NCBI RefSeq assembly: GCF_000377905.1
Contig: NZ_KB898872.1
Span: forward strand, 62,001-126,000
Length of the DNA: 64,000 bases
Direction: 5' to 3'
Origin: Thioalkalivibrio sp. ALMg11
Lineage (GTDB): Bacteria; Pseudomonadota; Gammaproteobacteria; Ectothiorhodospirales; Ectothiorhodospiraceae
Shown one piece after another: positions 30,348 to 39,341 of the stretch. The position numbers and the translations under genes are program-made. Position 1 is the stretch's first letter. Every line of letters begins with the position of its first letter. The notes beneath the pieces are model-generated. The model did no database searches and was not told where the DNA came from. It saw nothing but the letters and a program-made list of their open reading frames with translations.

Positions 30348-31166
30348 ATGCACCCCATGCTGAACACGGCGGTATCGGCGGCCCGCGAGGCCGGACGCAT
30401 CACCACCCGCGCCTGGGGCCGGCCGGATCGCATGAACACCCGCGAAAAGGCCCGTAACGACTGGGTGTCGGATGTCGACCTGTCCGCCGAACAGGCCATC
30501 GTGCACACCCTGCGCCGCGCCTATCCCGACCACTCGATCATGGCCGAGGAAGGCGGTGAACAAAGCGGCAGCGGCAGCGATGCCGACTTCGTGTGGATCA
30601 TCGATCCGCTGGACGGCACCACCAACTACCTGCGCGAGATCCCGCAGTACGGCATCTCCATCGCCCTGAAGCACAAGGGCCGGCTGGAGCAGGCGGTGGT
30701 CTACGACCCGCTGAAGGAAGAGCTGTTTACCGCCACGCGCGGCGCCGGCGCCTTCCTCAACAGTCGCCGTATCCGCGTCTCCGAACGCAAGGACCTGAAC
30801 GGCGCGCTGCTGGGCACCGGCATCCCGTTCCGCGAGGGCCAGGACCTGGAGCGCTACCTGAGCAGCCTGCGCCACCTGATCCCGGGCACCGCCGGCATCC
30901 GCCGGCCCGGGTCCGCCGCACTGGACCTGGCCTGGGTCGCCTGCGGGCGCTTTGACGGCTTCTGGGAAATGGGCCTGCAGCCCTGGGACATGGCCGCAGG
31001 CCTGCTCCTCGTACAGGAAGCCGGCGGCGTGGTCAGCGACTGGCAGGGCAACCCGGACGTGATGCGCCGCGGCGACGTCGTCGCCGGCAACCCGAAGGTC
31101 CTCAAGGCCATGCTCCAGCGCCTGCACAAGGCCGAAAAGGACACCACCGCCCGCTCCGACGCCTGA
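30348..31166 (+). CDS. suhB: inositol-1-monophosphatase SuhB
   Basis: Mg2+-dependent phosphatase of 272 residues that in E. coli also joins the rRNA antitermination complex. Metal-binding motifs are EEGG, WIIDPLDGTTNY and LQPWDMAAG. AGGAG lies 7 nt before the ATG at 30348; a second ATG three codons later is possible. It is divergent from trmJ. Confidence 0.96.
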   Translation: MHPMLNTAVSAAREAGRITTRAWGRPDRMNTREKARNDWVSDVDLSAEQAIVHTLRRAYPDHSIMAEEGGEQSGSGSDADFVWIIDPLDGTTNYLREIPQYGISIALKHKGRLEQAVVYDPLKEELFTATRGAGAFLNSRRIRVSERKDLNGALLGTGIPFREGQDLERYLSSLRHLIPGTAGIRRPGSAALDLAWVACGRFDGFWEMGLQPWDMAAGLLLVQEAGGVVSDWQGNPDVMRRGDVVAGNPKVLKAMLQRLHKAEKDTTARSDA

Positions 31167-31195
31167 AGGGCCGGCGCCCCACCGGGTGCCGGGGG

Positions 31196-32521
31196 TCAGG
31201 CCCCGCGCCCGGCCTTCCGCTCGATTCGCGCGCGCATCCGCCTCAGGGAAAACCACACCCCGGCGACCACCACCGGCACCGTCATCCCGATGGCAATGTT
31301 CACCGGCAGCGGCAACGCGACCGCCTCGTCCACCCCGCGCAACAGGTAGGCCACCAGACTGGTCAGGTAGTAGCTGATCACCACCACCGAAAGCCCTTCC
31401 ACCGTCCGCTGCAGGCGCAACTGCAGGTCGGCGCGCCGGTTCATCGAGCTCAGCAGGTCGCGGTTCTGCCGTTCCAGCGCCACGTCCACCCGGGTGCGCA
31501 ACAGCGATCCGGTGCGGTGGATGCGCGTGGACAGCACCTCCAGCCGTTCCGCCTGCGACGCGCAAGTACCCATGGCCGGAGCCATGCGCCAGCTTAAATA
31601 TTCACACAGGGTCTGCAGTCCCGGCATGCGCTTGGTCCTCAGTTCCTCAGCGCCTCTGTCCACCAGCGAGGCATAGGCGCGGGATGCGTGGAAGCGGCTG
31701 CCGGCATAGCTGCTCAGGCGCTCGACGTCGGATGCAAGGTCGGAGAGCACCGCCAGCAACTGCTGCTCGCGATCCGATGCGGCGAACTGCTCGGTGATCC
31801 CCGCCATCTCGTCGTTGATGTCGTTCAGCCGACCCTCGAGTTCGTCGAGTTCCGGCATCAACTCGCGGACCAGCGGGAGCGCCAGCAGGGCCAGCAACCG
31901 GTAGGTCTCCAGCTCGAACAGGCGCTGGGCGATACGCCCGGCCTCACGCCGGTTGAGATCGACATCACGCACCAGGAAGCGGGAGAAACCGTCATCGTGG
32001 ACCCGAAAATCCGTCCACACCAGGCCATCACCGCCAGCAACGCCGTTGCCGACGATGGGATGCGGAGCAAATACGGCTTCCAGCTCCTCGAAGGACCGCT
32101 CCGGCATGTCACGCGACTCCAGCGCCAGATGGATCGCGGCGACGGTGCTCCCTGGCAGCTCGCCCAGCCAGTCTGCCGGCACACGGTTGATCGCCGGGTC
32201 GGCGAACGGGTCGCTGAAGGCTTCTCCGGTCACGAAGAATGACCAGGTGGAGAATTCGTTGTGGCGTTCCCAGCGCAAGCGAAACGGCCCCAGGTCGCAG
32301 GCAACGAAGTTCTTCTGCGGGACCGGCTCGTTCGCGCCGAAACGACGGCAGAGCTCGGCCACCAGTTCGCGTTCGCGCTCGATGGAGTCGCGCGGCGACA
32401 AAAGCGCCAGCCACGAGGCCCTGGCAGGTGCGTCCAGCGGCTCGTAGAAGCGCGCGTGGACCTCGTCGTGAATCGCTTCCCGCAGAGGGTGGCTAGGGGG
32501 CAGAGACGGGCTCTCGTTCAT
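31196..32521 (-). CDS. DUF3422 family membrane protein
   Basis: A 441-residue protein matching DUF3422: HPLREAIHDEVHARFYEP at the N-terminus, a long helical middle with coiled-coil character (ELDELEGRLNDINDEMAGI), and two C-terminal membrane helices (~residues 370-388 and ~402-422). The soluble part should be cytoplasmic. The function is unknown. It is convergent with suhB. Confidence 0.85.
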   Translation of the reverse strand: MNESPSLPPSHPLREAIHDEVHARFYEPLDAPARASWLALLSPRDSIERERELVAELCRRFGANEPVPQKNFVACDLGPFRLRWERHNEFSTWSFFVTGEAFSDPFADPAINRVPADWLGELPGSTVAAIHLALESRDMPERSFEELEAVFAPHPIVGNGVAGGDGLVWTDFRVHDDGFSRFLVRDVDLNRREAGRIAQRLFELETYRLLALLALPLVRELMPELDELEGRLNDINDEMAGITEQFAASDREQQLLAVLSDLASDVERLSSYAGSRFHASRAYASLVDRGAEELRTKRMPGLQTLCEYLSWRMAPAMGTCASQAERLEVLSTRIHRTGSLLRTRVDVALERQNRDLLSSMNRRADLQLRLQRTVEGLSVVVISYYLTSLVAYLLRGVDEAVALPLPVNIAIGMTVPVVVAGVWFSLRRMRARIERKAGRGA

Positions 32522-32649
32522 CGATTTTCCCAGCGCGGAGACCTCGGCGTTCAGGCCGAGGAGGAAGCGCGCCCTTTGTGTTTGCGGAAGTGGGTATGCA
32601 CCCCAAGGGCATCTTGCTGGCCCGGGCGCCGTACCGATCAGGCTTCACT

Positions 32650-32832
32650 TTAGAGCGCCCGAACCTCGGCCGCGGTCACCGCAAAAGGCGGGCCACTCAT
32701 CTCACCGGGCAAGCCGTCTGGGGTCGCCCGCAGCGTGTCCGTCTGCACGGCCAGGATGGCCTCTTCGGGTGCACAGCGTAGTTCGCGCACACCTGCGGGC
32801 GCAACGCGAACAACACCCGATCCAGACGGCAC
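32650..32832 (-). CDS. possible 60-residue protein
   Basis: A GTG-initiated frame begins 3 nt after the stop of the DUF255 gene. AGGAG lies 11 nt upstream, inside the end of that gene. The product has no signal peptide, membrane segment or known motif. The close spacing is the only support; it may be chance. Confidence 0.3.
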   Translation of the reverse strand: MPSGSGVVRVAPAGVRELRCAPEEAILAVQTDTLRATPDGLPGEMSGPPFAVTAAEVRAL

Positions 32833-32835
32833 CCG

Positions 32836-34725
32836 TTAGTCGCGCTCCTGCAGCCAAAGGATCAGGCGGGCGTGCTGCTCCGGGTCGGCATCGATGGCGC
32901 GGCCCGGGCGCAGGTCATAGTCCGCGAAAGCCGCATCCACCGTCTCGCTGTCCCCGGCCCATTCCTCGCTAAGGTGGAAGATCAGGGTCGTCGGGGACGG
33001 CCGGTGCACCGCCGGGTGGAAGCGCTGCGAAATCATCCCCGGCAGCGGCGGCTCCGGCTCCGAGCGGAAGCCGTCATCATCGCGGAAGCGCTCCCAGGCC
33101 GCCTCCAGCAGCGCCAAGGCCGGGCCATGCCCACCCTCGCCGGTCGCGGCCTCCCAGTCGCGCAGGCCACGCGCCACGTAGGCGTAGTCGTTGAGCGTAG
33201 CGGTCCCGGCGTGCTCGGCGGGCAGGCCCATCAGCGCCGGCAGCTCCGCCGGCTCGGCGGCGACCTCCAATAGCCAGGCCTGCACGGCCGCGCCCGCATC
33301 AAGGAAGCGCGCATCGTGCGCCGATGCCTCCGCCAGGGCGGACAGCAACAGGCCGTGCGCCCCGGTCAGGACCTTCTCGTCGCGCGGCAGGCCGCGCGCC
33401 TCGCGCGCCCGGATCAGGGCCTCGCGGCCGGACTCCAACTGCTCGCGAACCTCGGCCTCGTCCAGGTCGAAGCGCTCCGCCAGTTGCCCGACCCCCGCGC
33501 CGCTGCGCGGCAGATAGCCGAGATCAAAGACCGAGCTGCCCTCCATGCCGAACCAGGCGCGTACCAGCTCCGGGTGCTCGTGGTCCGCGAGTGCGGCTTC
33601 CAGATCTTCTTCTGGCCACAGGTAGGCTCCACCCTCGCGGCCCTGGTCATCCACGGCCGACAGACTGGAAGCGAACCCACGGAAACCGTCCTCCGCGGCC
33701 TCCGCCTGCTCACCCGTCTCGTCCTCGCGCAGCGCCATGTCCCGCTTGACGAAATCGAGGTTCTCGAGCCCCAGATCAATCCAGTCCTCGCGGCCGAAAT
33801 ACTCACCGGCACGCAGATAAACCAGTGCGAGCTGCGCCTGATCCTCCAGCATCACCTCGAAGTGGGGCTCGTTCCAGTCCGGCGACTCGGAGTAGCGGAA
33901 GAAGCCGCCTCCCAGTACATCACGCAGGCCGGAGTGGGCCATCTCGTCCAGGGTGATCTCGAGAAACTCCGCAACCCAGCCCGGGGCCGTGCCGGCCTGC
34001 TCGGCCTCCAGCATGGCGTGCAGGTAGGGCGAATGGGGGAACTTGATCGAACTCCCGAAACCGCCCTGAAGGTCATCGGCCTCGCGCTCCATGCGGCTCC
34101 ACAGCACCTGCGGAAGTCGTCCCGCACGGCTATCGGAGAGCGGTTCCTCGCCCTGACGCAGTTGCTGGGTGAGCTCATCGCTCCCGCGCCGAGCGAGATC
34201 CACCAGGCGGTCGTAATCCGACTCCAGGCGCTGGCTGATGCCATCGAGGAACTCGGCGAACTGGTCTCGCGGGGCATACACCACGCCCGTCAGCGCATGA
34301 CCGTCGGGGGTCACCACCACATTCAGCGGCCAACCCGCGCTCCCGGCGGTGGCACGCTGGAACTCCAGCAGGTAGCTGTCCAGTGCCCCATTGACCTCGC
34401 GATCCACCTTCACCGGAATGAAGTTCTCGTTCATCCGTTCGGCAATACCGTCGTCCTTGAAGCTCTCCTCCTGCATCACGTGACAGTAGAAGCAGGAGTA
34501 GTAGCCACTGGAGATCAGCAGCGGGCGCTGTTCTTCCCTGGCCTTTTCCAGCAACGCCGGATCCCAGGCGCGCCACTGAACCGGGTCGTCCACATGCAGA
34601 CGCAGGTACGGCGACACACTGTCGGCCATCTCCGGGTTGGCCTGAACCGCACCGGGCACAGCCAGCGCCACAAGCAACAACGGGACAGACATCCCGATCC
34701 AGCGGTTTCCGTTCGTTGCAAACAT
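32836..34725 (-). CDS. exported DUF255 thioredoxin-like protein (YyaL/SPATA20-like)
   Basis: A 629-residue protein with an N-terminal signal peptide (hydrophobic ~12-28, cleavage near VQANPE). The thioredoxin-fold DUF255 domain follows (~30-150) with a C-x-x-C-H active site in YYSCFYCHVM. A long alpha/alpha-toroid region resembling N-acylglucosamine epimerase fills the rest. Most YyaL-type proteins are cytosolic, so an exported version may act in periplasmic thiol chemistry. GGAG lies 6 nt before the ATG at 34725. Confidence 0.85.
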   Translation of the reverse strand: MFATNGNRWIGMSVPLLLVALAVPGAVQANPEMADSVSPYLRLHVDDPVQWRAWDPALLEKAREEQRPLLISSGYYSCFYCHVMQEESFKDDGIAERMNENFIPVKVDREVNGALDSYLLEFQRATAGSAGWPLNVVVTPDGHALTGVVYAPRDQFAEFLDGISQRLESDYDRLVDLARRGSDELTQQLRQGEEPLSDSRAGRLPQVLWSRMEREADDLQGGFGSSIKFPHSPYLHAMLEAEQAGTAPGWVAEFLEITLDEMAHSGLRDVLGGGFFRYSESPDWNEPHFEVMLEDQAQLALVYLRAGEYFGREDWIDLGLENLDFVKRDMALREDETGEQAEAAEDGFRGFASSLSAVDDQGREGGAYLWPEEDLEAALADHEHPELVRAWFGMEGSSVFDLGYLPRSGAGVGQLAERFDLDEAEVREQLESGREALIRAREARGLPRDEKVLTGAHGLLLSALAEASAHDARFLDAGAAVQAWLLEVAAEPAELPALMGLPAEHAGTATLNDYAYVARGLRDWEAATGEGGHGPALALLEAAWERFRDDDGFRSEPEPPLPGMISQRFHPAVHRPSPTTLIFHLSEEWAGDSETVDAAFADYDLRPGRAIDADPEQHARLILWLQERD

Positions 34726-34837
34726 GCCAGTCTCCAGCAGCATCGAGAAAAGGTTGCTACCCTTTTGGGACGCGCAGACAAGGAAGGTTCATTCCCTCCC
34801 CCGGAATTACGCGGATCGCCTCGTGGATCACCCCCCC

Positions 34838-34868
34838 TTGTACATGCGCTGTATAAATGTCGTACAAT
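34838..34868 (+). promoter_or_regulatory. promoter with 11-bp-spaced operator repeats upstream of the MerR/photolyase operon
   Basis: TTGTAC (34838-34843) and TACAAT (34863-34868) are separated by 19 bp, the over-long spacer typical of MerR-controlled promoters. Inside lie TGTACA at 34839, TGTATA at 34850 and CGTACA at 34861, exactly 11 bp apart. CarH-type photoreceptor repressors bind direct repeats of 11 bp. TTGTAC / GTACAA also form a dyad. The -10 ends 6 bp before the ATG, so the regulator mRNA may be leaderless. Confidence 0.65.
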
Positions 34869-34874
34869 TATTTC

Positions 34875-35870
34875 ATGGCGAGCGCGACGCACATCGAACT
34901 GCAAGACGAAGAAGGGTTGTACCCGATCCGCCACGTGTGCGCGGAGACCGGGATCAACGACGTCACCCTGCGAGCCTGGGAGCGCCGCTACGGGCTGATC
35001 CGGCCGATGCGCACGCCCAAGGGCCACAGGCTCTACAGCCCGAGTGATATCGCCCGCATCAAGCGGATCATGGAACTGCTCGAGCAGGGCATCCCGGTCT
35101 CGCAGGTCCACCGGGTACTCAACGACGAGTCGGCGCACGGCAACGCGAGGGCCGAAGCGTCTGAAGCCGAAGCCGCCTCGAAGGAGGCCGCCGGAGCGCG
35201 CAAACGCCGCGCAAGCCCCGGCCCCGGGATTGCCCCCCACACCATGGATCCGATCGCCGAGGCCCTCTATGGCTCGGTGGCCAATCTGGATGTCGACGAG
35301 CTGGATCGAATCTACACCCGGCTGGTCATGCGCCACGGCTGGGACGGCGTGCATGAAAGCGCCTTTCTCGAGGTCTATCGACGCCTGCGCGAGGAATCCC
35401 GGCACGCCGCCGAGGGCGAGGTTCTCCTGGCCATCTTCGCCGCCTGGGCCACCGCGGCCTTCGCCGAGCAGTTGCGCTCGGCGACACGGGCCTGCGACGA
35501 GCCGTCCTACCCCTGCCTGGTGCTGGGCGGCGGCCACCAGCAGGTTGGCGGCATGCTGCTGCAGCTCGCCTGCGCCCGCCGTGGCCTGAAAACCCTGCCC
35601 CTGTTCGATGCCACCAGTCCCGAGGGCCTGGATACGCTGATCCGTCGCCTGCACGCCCCGGCAATGATCATCCATGGCTCCTCGCAGTTGATGCGCAGCC
35701 CCGAGCTTCCGCGGGTGGAGGCGATCCTCAAGCAGGCCGGCCCGCCCTGTTATCTCGCCGGCTCGGCCGCCCTCGAGCTGTCGCAGATGGAACACGGTCG
35801 CGAGATCGAGGTCCTGCCCGGGCCTCCGCTGGAGGCCGCCGCTCGCCTCTCGCGGCACCTGCCCGACTAA
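34875..35870 (+). CDS. MerR-type regulator with degenerate cobalamin-binding domain (CarH/LitR-like)
   Basis: A 331-residue regulator. The N-terminal MerR winged helix (~12-80) contains VTLRAWERRYGLIRP and a DNA-binding wing. A charged Ala/Glu/Lys linker follows. The C-terminal half (~125-331) has the helical-cap plus Rossmann layout of CarH/LitR light sensors. The cobalamin lower-ligand motif (E/D-x-H-x-x-G) is not intact: the sequence reads GGGHQQVGG, with a shifted glycine, and the W-x-E-H cap residues are not seen. It may not bind B12 or may sense in another way. It is the first gene of a photolyase operon and probably autoregulated. Confidence 0.82.
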   Translation: MASATHIELQDEEGLYPIRHVCAETGINDVTLRAWERRYGLIRPMRTPKGHRLYSPSDIARIKRIMELLEQGIPVSQVHRVLNDESAHGNARAEASEAEAASKEAAGARKRRASPGPGIAPHTMDPIAEALYGSVANLDVDELDRIYTRLVMRHGWDGVHESAFLEVYRRLREESRHAAEGEVLLAIFAAWATAAFAEQLRSATRACDEPSYPCLVLGGGHQQVGGMLLQLACARRGLKTLPLFDATSPEGLDTLIRRLHAPAMIIHGSSQLMRSPELPRVEAILKQAGPPCYLAGSAALELSQMEHGREIEVLPGPPLEAAARLSRHLPD

Positions 35871-35894
35871 CGTCGCTCCACTCGTGCTGGCCCC

Positions 35895-37463
35895 ATGCCC
35901 GATTCCATCTCGCCCGTGGCTATGCGCAACCTCCTGATCGTGCTCGGCGACCAGCTCGCCCCGGACCATCCGGGGCTGCAGAGGATTGACCCGACGCGGG
36001 ATCACCTCTGGATGGCCGAGGTAACCGACGAGTCCCGGCACGCCCCTTCGCATGTCGCACGGACCACGCTGTTCCTGTCGGCGATGCGCCACTTCGCCGA
36101 GGAGCGCCGCGGCGAGGGCCTGCCCGTCCACTATCGCCGCCTCGGCGAACACCCCGAGCCGACCCTGGGCGACGCCCTGCGCGCCGACCTCGAACGCCTC
36201 CAACCGCAGAACGTCCGTGTACTGCAGCCGGGCGAACACCGCGTGCTCCGCCAGCTGGAGGCCGCCTGTGCCGACCAGGAGATCCCGCTCGAGGTCCTGG
36301 ACGATCCGCATTTCCTGGTCTCGCTGGAGGGCTTCCGCAGTTGGACCAAAGGCCGCAAGCAGTTGCGCATGGAGTACTTCTACCGCACGCAGCGCGCCAC
36401 CCTGGGCGTGCTGATGAACGGCGACGAGCCGACCGGCGGCCAGTGGAACTTTGACGCCGACAACCGCGGGCATTTCGGACGCGACGGCCCCGGCCTGCTG
36501 CCCGCACCCCTGGCCTTCCCGCCGGACGCGATCACCCGCGAGTGCCTGGACGACATCGCGCAGCATCTCCCGGACCTTCCGGGCCAGGCCGACGGCTTCG
36601 ACTGGCCGGTGACCGCGCAGCAGGCGCAACAGGCGCTGGACGACTTCATCCAGCACCGCCTGCCCGCATTCGGCACGTATCAGGACGCGATGTGGACCGA
36701 CCAACCGTGGCTCTACCATGCCCGCTTGTCCACCGCGCTCAACCTTCACCTGATCCACCCGCGCACGGTGATCGACGCCGCCGAACAGGCCTGGCGCGAC
36801 GGCCATGCCCCGCTGGCCGCGGTCGAGGGCTTCGTTCGGCAGATCATGGGCTGGCGCGAGTACGTGCGCGGGCTGTACTTCCACTTCGGCGAGGCCTGGC
36901 ACGACTGGAATGCCCTGGGGGCCGACCAGCCGCTCCCCGCCCTCTACTGGGACGCCGACACCTCCATGCAGTGCCTGCACCAGGCCGTCGGCCAGACCCT
37001 GAAATTCGGCTACGCCCACCACATCCAGCGGCTGATGGTTACCGGCCTGTTCGCCCAGCTGCTCGGCGTGCGGCCCGCCGAGATTCATGCCTGGTACCTC
37101 GGCATCTACGTCGATGCCGTGGAGTGGGTGGAACTCCCCAACGTGATCGGCATGTCGCAATACGCCGACGATGGCCGCATGGCCTCCAAGCCCTACGTGG
37201 CCACCGGGCGTTACATCCAGCGCATGAGCAACTACTGCGCGCACTGCCCATTCGACCCGGCCGAAGCCCTGGGCGACAAGGCCTGCCCGTTCACCACCCT
37301 GTACTGGGACTTCCTCGATCGCCACCGCGACCGCTTCGCCCGCCACCCCCGCACCGCGCTGCAGTGGAAGCACGTCGAAAAGATGGATCCCGAACGCCTG
37401 CAGGCCATCCGCGACCAGGCCGACGAACTCCGCAAGACCCTCGCCCAGGGAGACCGAATCTGA
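35895..37463 (+). CDS. iron-sulfur photolyase / bacterial cryptochrome (PhrB, FeS-BCP family)
   Basis: A 522-residue member of the prokaryotic (6-4) photolyase group. A Rossmann antenna domain (LLIVLGDQLAPDHPG) precedes the FAD-binding helical domain. Four cysteines, C360, C448, C451 and C464, have exactly the spacing of the [4Fe-4S] ligands of Agrobacterium PhrB (350, 438, 441, 454), shifted by ten. H375-H376 in YAHHIQR match the active-site region. It begins 24 nt after the MerR gene and its stop overlaps the next start (TGATG). An in-frame ATG at 35922 is an alternative start. Confidence 0.93.
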   Translation: MPDSISPVAMRNLLIVLGDQLAPDHPGLQRIDPTRDHLWMAEVTDESRHAPSHVARTTLFLSAMRHFAEERRGEGLPVHYRRLGEHPEPTLGDALRADLERLQPQNVRVLQPGEHRVLRQLEAACADQEIPLEVLDDPHFLVSLEGFRSWTKGRKQLRMEYFYRTQRATLGVLMNGDEPTGGQWNFDADNRGHFGRDGPGLLPAPLAFPPDAITRECLDDIAQHLPDLPGQADGFDWPVTAQQAQQALDDFIQHRLPAFGTYQDAMWTDQPWLYHARLSTALNLHLIHPRTVIDAAEQAWRDGHAPLAAVEGFVRQIMGWREYVRGLYFHFGEAWHDWNALGADQPLPALYWDADTSMQCLHQAVGQTLKFGYAHHIQRLMVTGLFAQLLGVRPAEIHAWYLGIYVDAVEWVELPNVIGMSQYADDGRMASKPYVATGRYIQRMSNYCAHCPFDPAEALGDKACPFTTLYWDFLDRHRDRFARHPRTALQWKHVEKMDPERLQAIRDQADELRKTLAQGDRI

Positions 37464-38869
37464 TGCAAGACCCCGGCCCCACCCTCGTCTGGCTGCGCCG
37501 CGACCTGCGCCTGGCCGACCAGCCCGCACTGCACGCCGCCTGCGAACGCGGCGGGCCGGTGATCCCGGTGTTCATCCATGCCCCGGAGGAAGAGGCCCCA
37601 TGGCAGCCGGGAGCCGCATCCAACTGGTGGCTGCACCACAGCATCAACGCGCTGGACCACGACCTGCGCGCGCAGCGCTCGCGCCTGATCCTGCGCGCCG
37701 GTCCCAGCCTCTACACCCTGCGGGCCCTGGTGCGCGAGACCGGCGCCACCGCGGTCTACTGGAACCGGCTGTACGATCCCGCCATCGTTCTGCGCGACCC
37801 GGACATCAAGGCCGCGCTGCACGCCGACGGCGTCGAGGTGCACAGCTTCAACGCCCACCTGCTGATCGAACCCTGGGAGGTCGAGACCGGCCAGGGCACC
37901 CCCTACAAGGTCTTCAGCCCGTTCTGGAAGGCCTGCCGGACCCGCGGCATCGACCGCGATCCCCTGCCCGCGCCCGCCGATCTCCCGGCACCCCGGGCCT
38001 GGCCCGACTCGCTCAACCCGGACCAGCTCGAACTCCTGCCCGCGATCGACTGGGCCAGCGGCCTGCGCGCCACCTGGACCCCGGGCGAGACCGCGGCCCG
38101 CGAGCGCCTGGAAGAATTCCTCGACAGCGCCGTGCGCACCTACGCCGATGGCCGCGACCGCCCGGACCAGGACGGCACCTCGCGCCTGTCGCCGCATCTG
38201 CACTTCGGCGAGATCTCCCCGCGCCAGATCCTGCGCGCCCTGCGCGCGGCCGGCCTGCACCCGGACAGCGGCGGCCCCGAGGCCTTCGTGCGCGAACTCG
38301 GCTGGCGCGACTTCGCCCATCACGTGCTCTACCACTTCCCGCACACCCCGGAACAACCGCTGAATCCGCGCTTCGAGGCCTTCCCCTGGCGCAAAGCCGG
38401 TCGCGACCTGCGGGCCTGGCAGCACGGCGAGACGGGGATCCCGATCGTCGACGCGGCGATGCACCAGCTGTGGGAGACCGGCTGGATGCACAACCGCCTG
38501 CGCATGGTGGTCGCGTCCTTCCTGACCAAGAACCTGCGCCTGCACTGGCAGCACGGGGCACACTGGTTCTGGGACACCCTGGTGGACGCCGATCTCGCCG
38601 CCAACACCCTGGGCTGGCAATGGGCCGGCGGCTGCGGTGCCGATGCCGCACCCTACTTCCGCGTCTTCAACCCGCAAACCCAGGGCGAACGCCACGACCC
38701 CGACGGCACCTTCGTGCGCCGCTTCGTCCCCGTGCTCAAGGATGTCGAAACGCGGTATATTCACGCGCCAGGCGCCGGCGGCGCACGCGGCTATCCGGCC
38801 CCGATCGTGGACCTGAAAGCCAGCCGCCAGGCCGCACTCGAGGCCTTCCAGGCCGTAAAAAACCACTGA
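37463..38869 (+). CDS. phr: deoxyribodipyrimidine photolyase (class I CPD)
   Basis: Repairs cyclobutane pyrimidine dimers with blue light. It is 468 residues. LVWLRRDLRLADQPAL at the N-terminus belongs to the antenna-binding domain. LSPHLHFGEISPRQI, FVRELGWRDFAHH, TGIPIVDAAMHQLWETGWMH and NTLGWQWAGGCGADAAPYF form the FAD and lesion-binding site. A 1-nt overlap with the preceding photolyase implies translational coupling. The two enzymes together would cover both main UV lesions. Confidence 0.95.
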   Translation: MQDPGPTLVWLRRDLRLADQPALHAACERGGPVIPVFIHAPEEEAPWQPGAASNWWLHHSINALDHDLRAQRSRLILRAGPSLYTLRALVRETGATAVYWNRLYDPAIVLRDPDIKAALHADGVEVHSFNAHLLIEPWEVETGQGTPYKVFSPFWKACRTRGIDRDPLPAPADLPAPRAWPDSLNPDQLELLPAIDWASGLRATWTPGETAARERLEEFLDSAVRTYADGRDRPDQDGTSRLSPHLHFGEISPRQILRALRAAGLHPDSGGPEAFVRELGWRDFAHHVLYHFPHTPEQPLNPRFEAFPWRKAGRDLRAWQHGETGIPIVDAAMHQLWETGWMHNRLRMVVASFLTKNLRLHWQHGAHWFWDTLVDADLAANTLGWQWAGGCGADAAPYFRVFNPQTQGERHDPDGTFVRRFVPVLKDVETRYIHAPGAGGARGYPAPIVDLKASRQAALEAFQAVKNH

Positions 38870-38888
38870 CCCAGAAAGGCCCCACCAC

Positions 38889-39152
38889 ATGACCTTTTCC
38901 GAACAGAACCTGCACTACCCGAAGAATGTCAGCTACAACTTCAGCCGCTACGACGAGACCACTCCGGTTCGTGTGACCCACGACGGCAAGCGCTTTGTCG
39001 GCCAGTTGCTGAACTGCGTGGCCCCCTTCCGCATCCGCATCACCGAGGAAATCACGGGCCCGGGCGCCTCGCGCTTCACACCGGTCCGCGAGATCGAGAT
39101 CCAGAGCCTCGACGGCGTGGAATACCTGCACAAGGGCCACCACGGCCACTGA
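38889..39152 (+). CDS. 87-residue protein of unknown function in photolyase operon
   Basis: A short soluble protein starting 19 nt after phr, with GAAAGG upstream. It is predicted mostly beta, with one Cys (QLLNCVAPF) and a His-rich end (KGHHGH) that could bind metal. No family is recognised; it is not one of the usual photolyase neighbours I know. A strong terminator hairpin follows 9 nt later, which marks it as the last gene of the operon. Confidence 0.7.
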   Translation: MTFSEQNLHYPKNVSYNFSRYDETTPVRVTHDGKRFVGQLLNCVAPFRIRITEEITGPGASRFTPVREIEIQSLDGVEYLHKGHHGH

Positions 39153-39161
39153 GCGGAACGT

Positions 39162-39193
39162 AAAGGCCGGACCGCTTTCCCGGTCCGGCCTTT
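39162..39193 (+). terminator. Rho-independent terminator of the photolyase operon
   Basis: A 13-bp perfect stem AAAGGCCGGACCG / CGGTCCGGCCTTT with a 6-nt loop. The run of T on the plus strand is short. The A/T ends allow it to work in both directions. Confidence 0.8.
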
Positions 39194-39341
39194 CAGCGTC
39201 TCCCTAGCGTTCGCACCCGGAACCCTGCATCGCAGACTCGGGGGGAACACCGATGCGTGTCATTCATCTGCGTGTCATTCATCAGTGCCCCCCTGGCCTG
39301 CTACCCTGTGAGGCAGGGAATCCGCAAAAGGGACGAACGCC

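Noticed and set aside
34515-37529. 1,004-codon minus-strand frame antisense to the regulator and photolyase genes
   Set aside because: The plus strand encodes clear MerR and photolyase families with all key residues. The antisense frame is a GC-rich shadow with no motifs.
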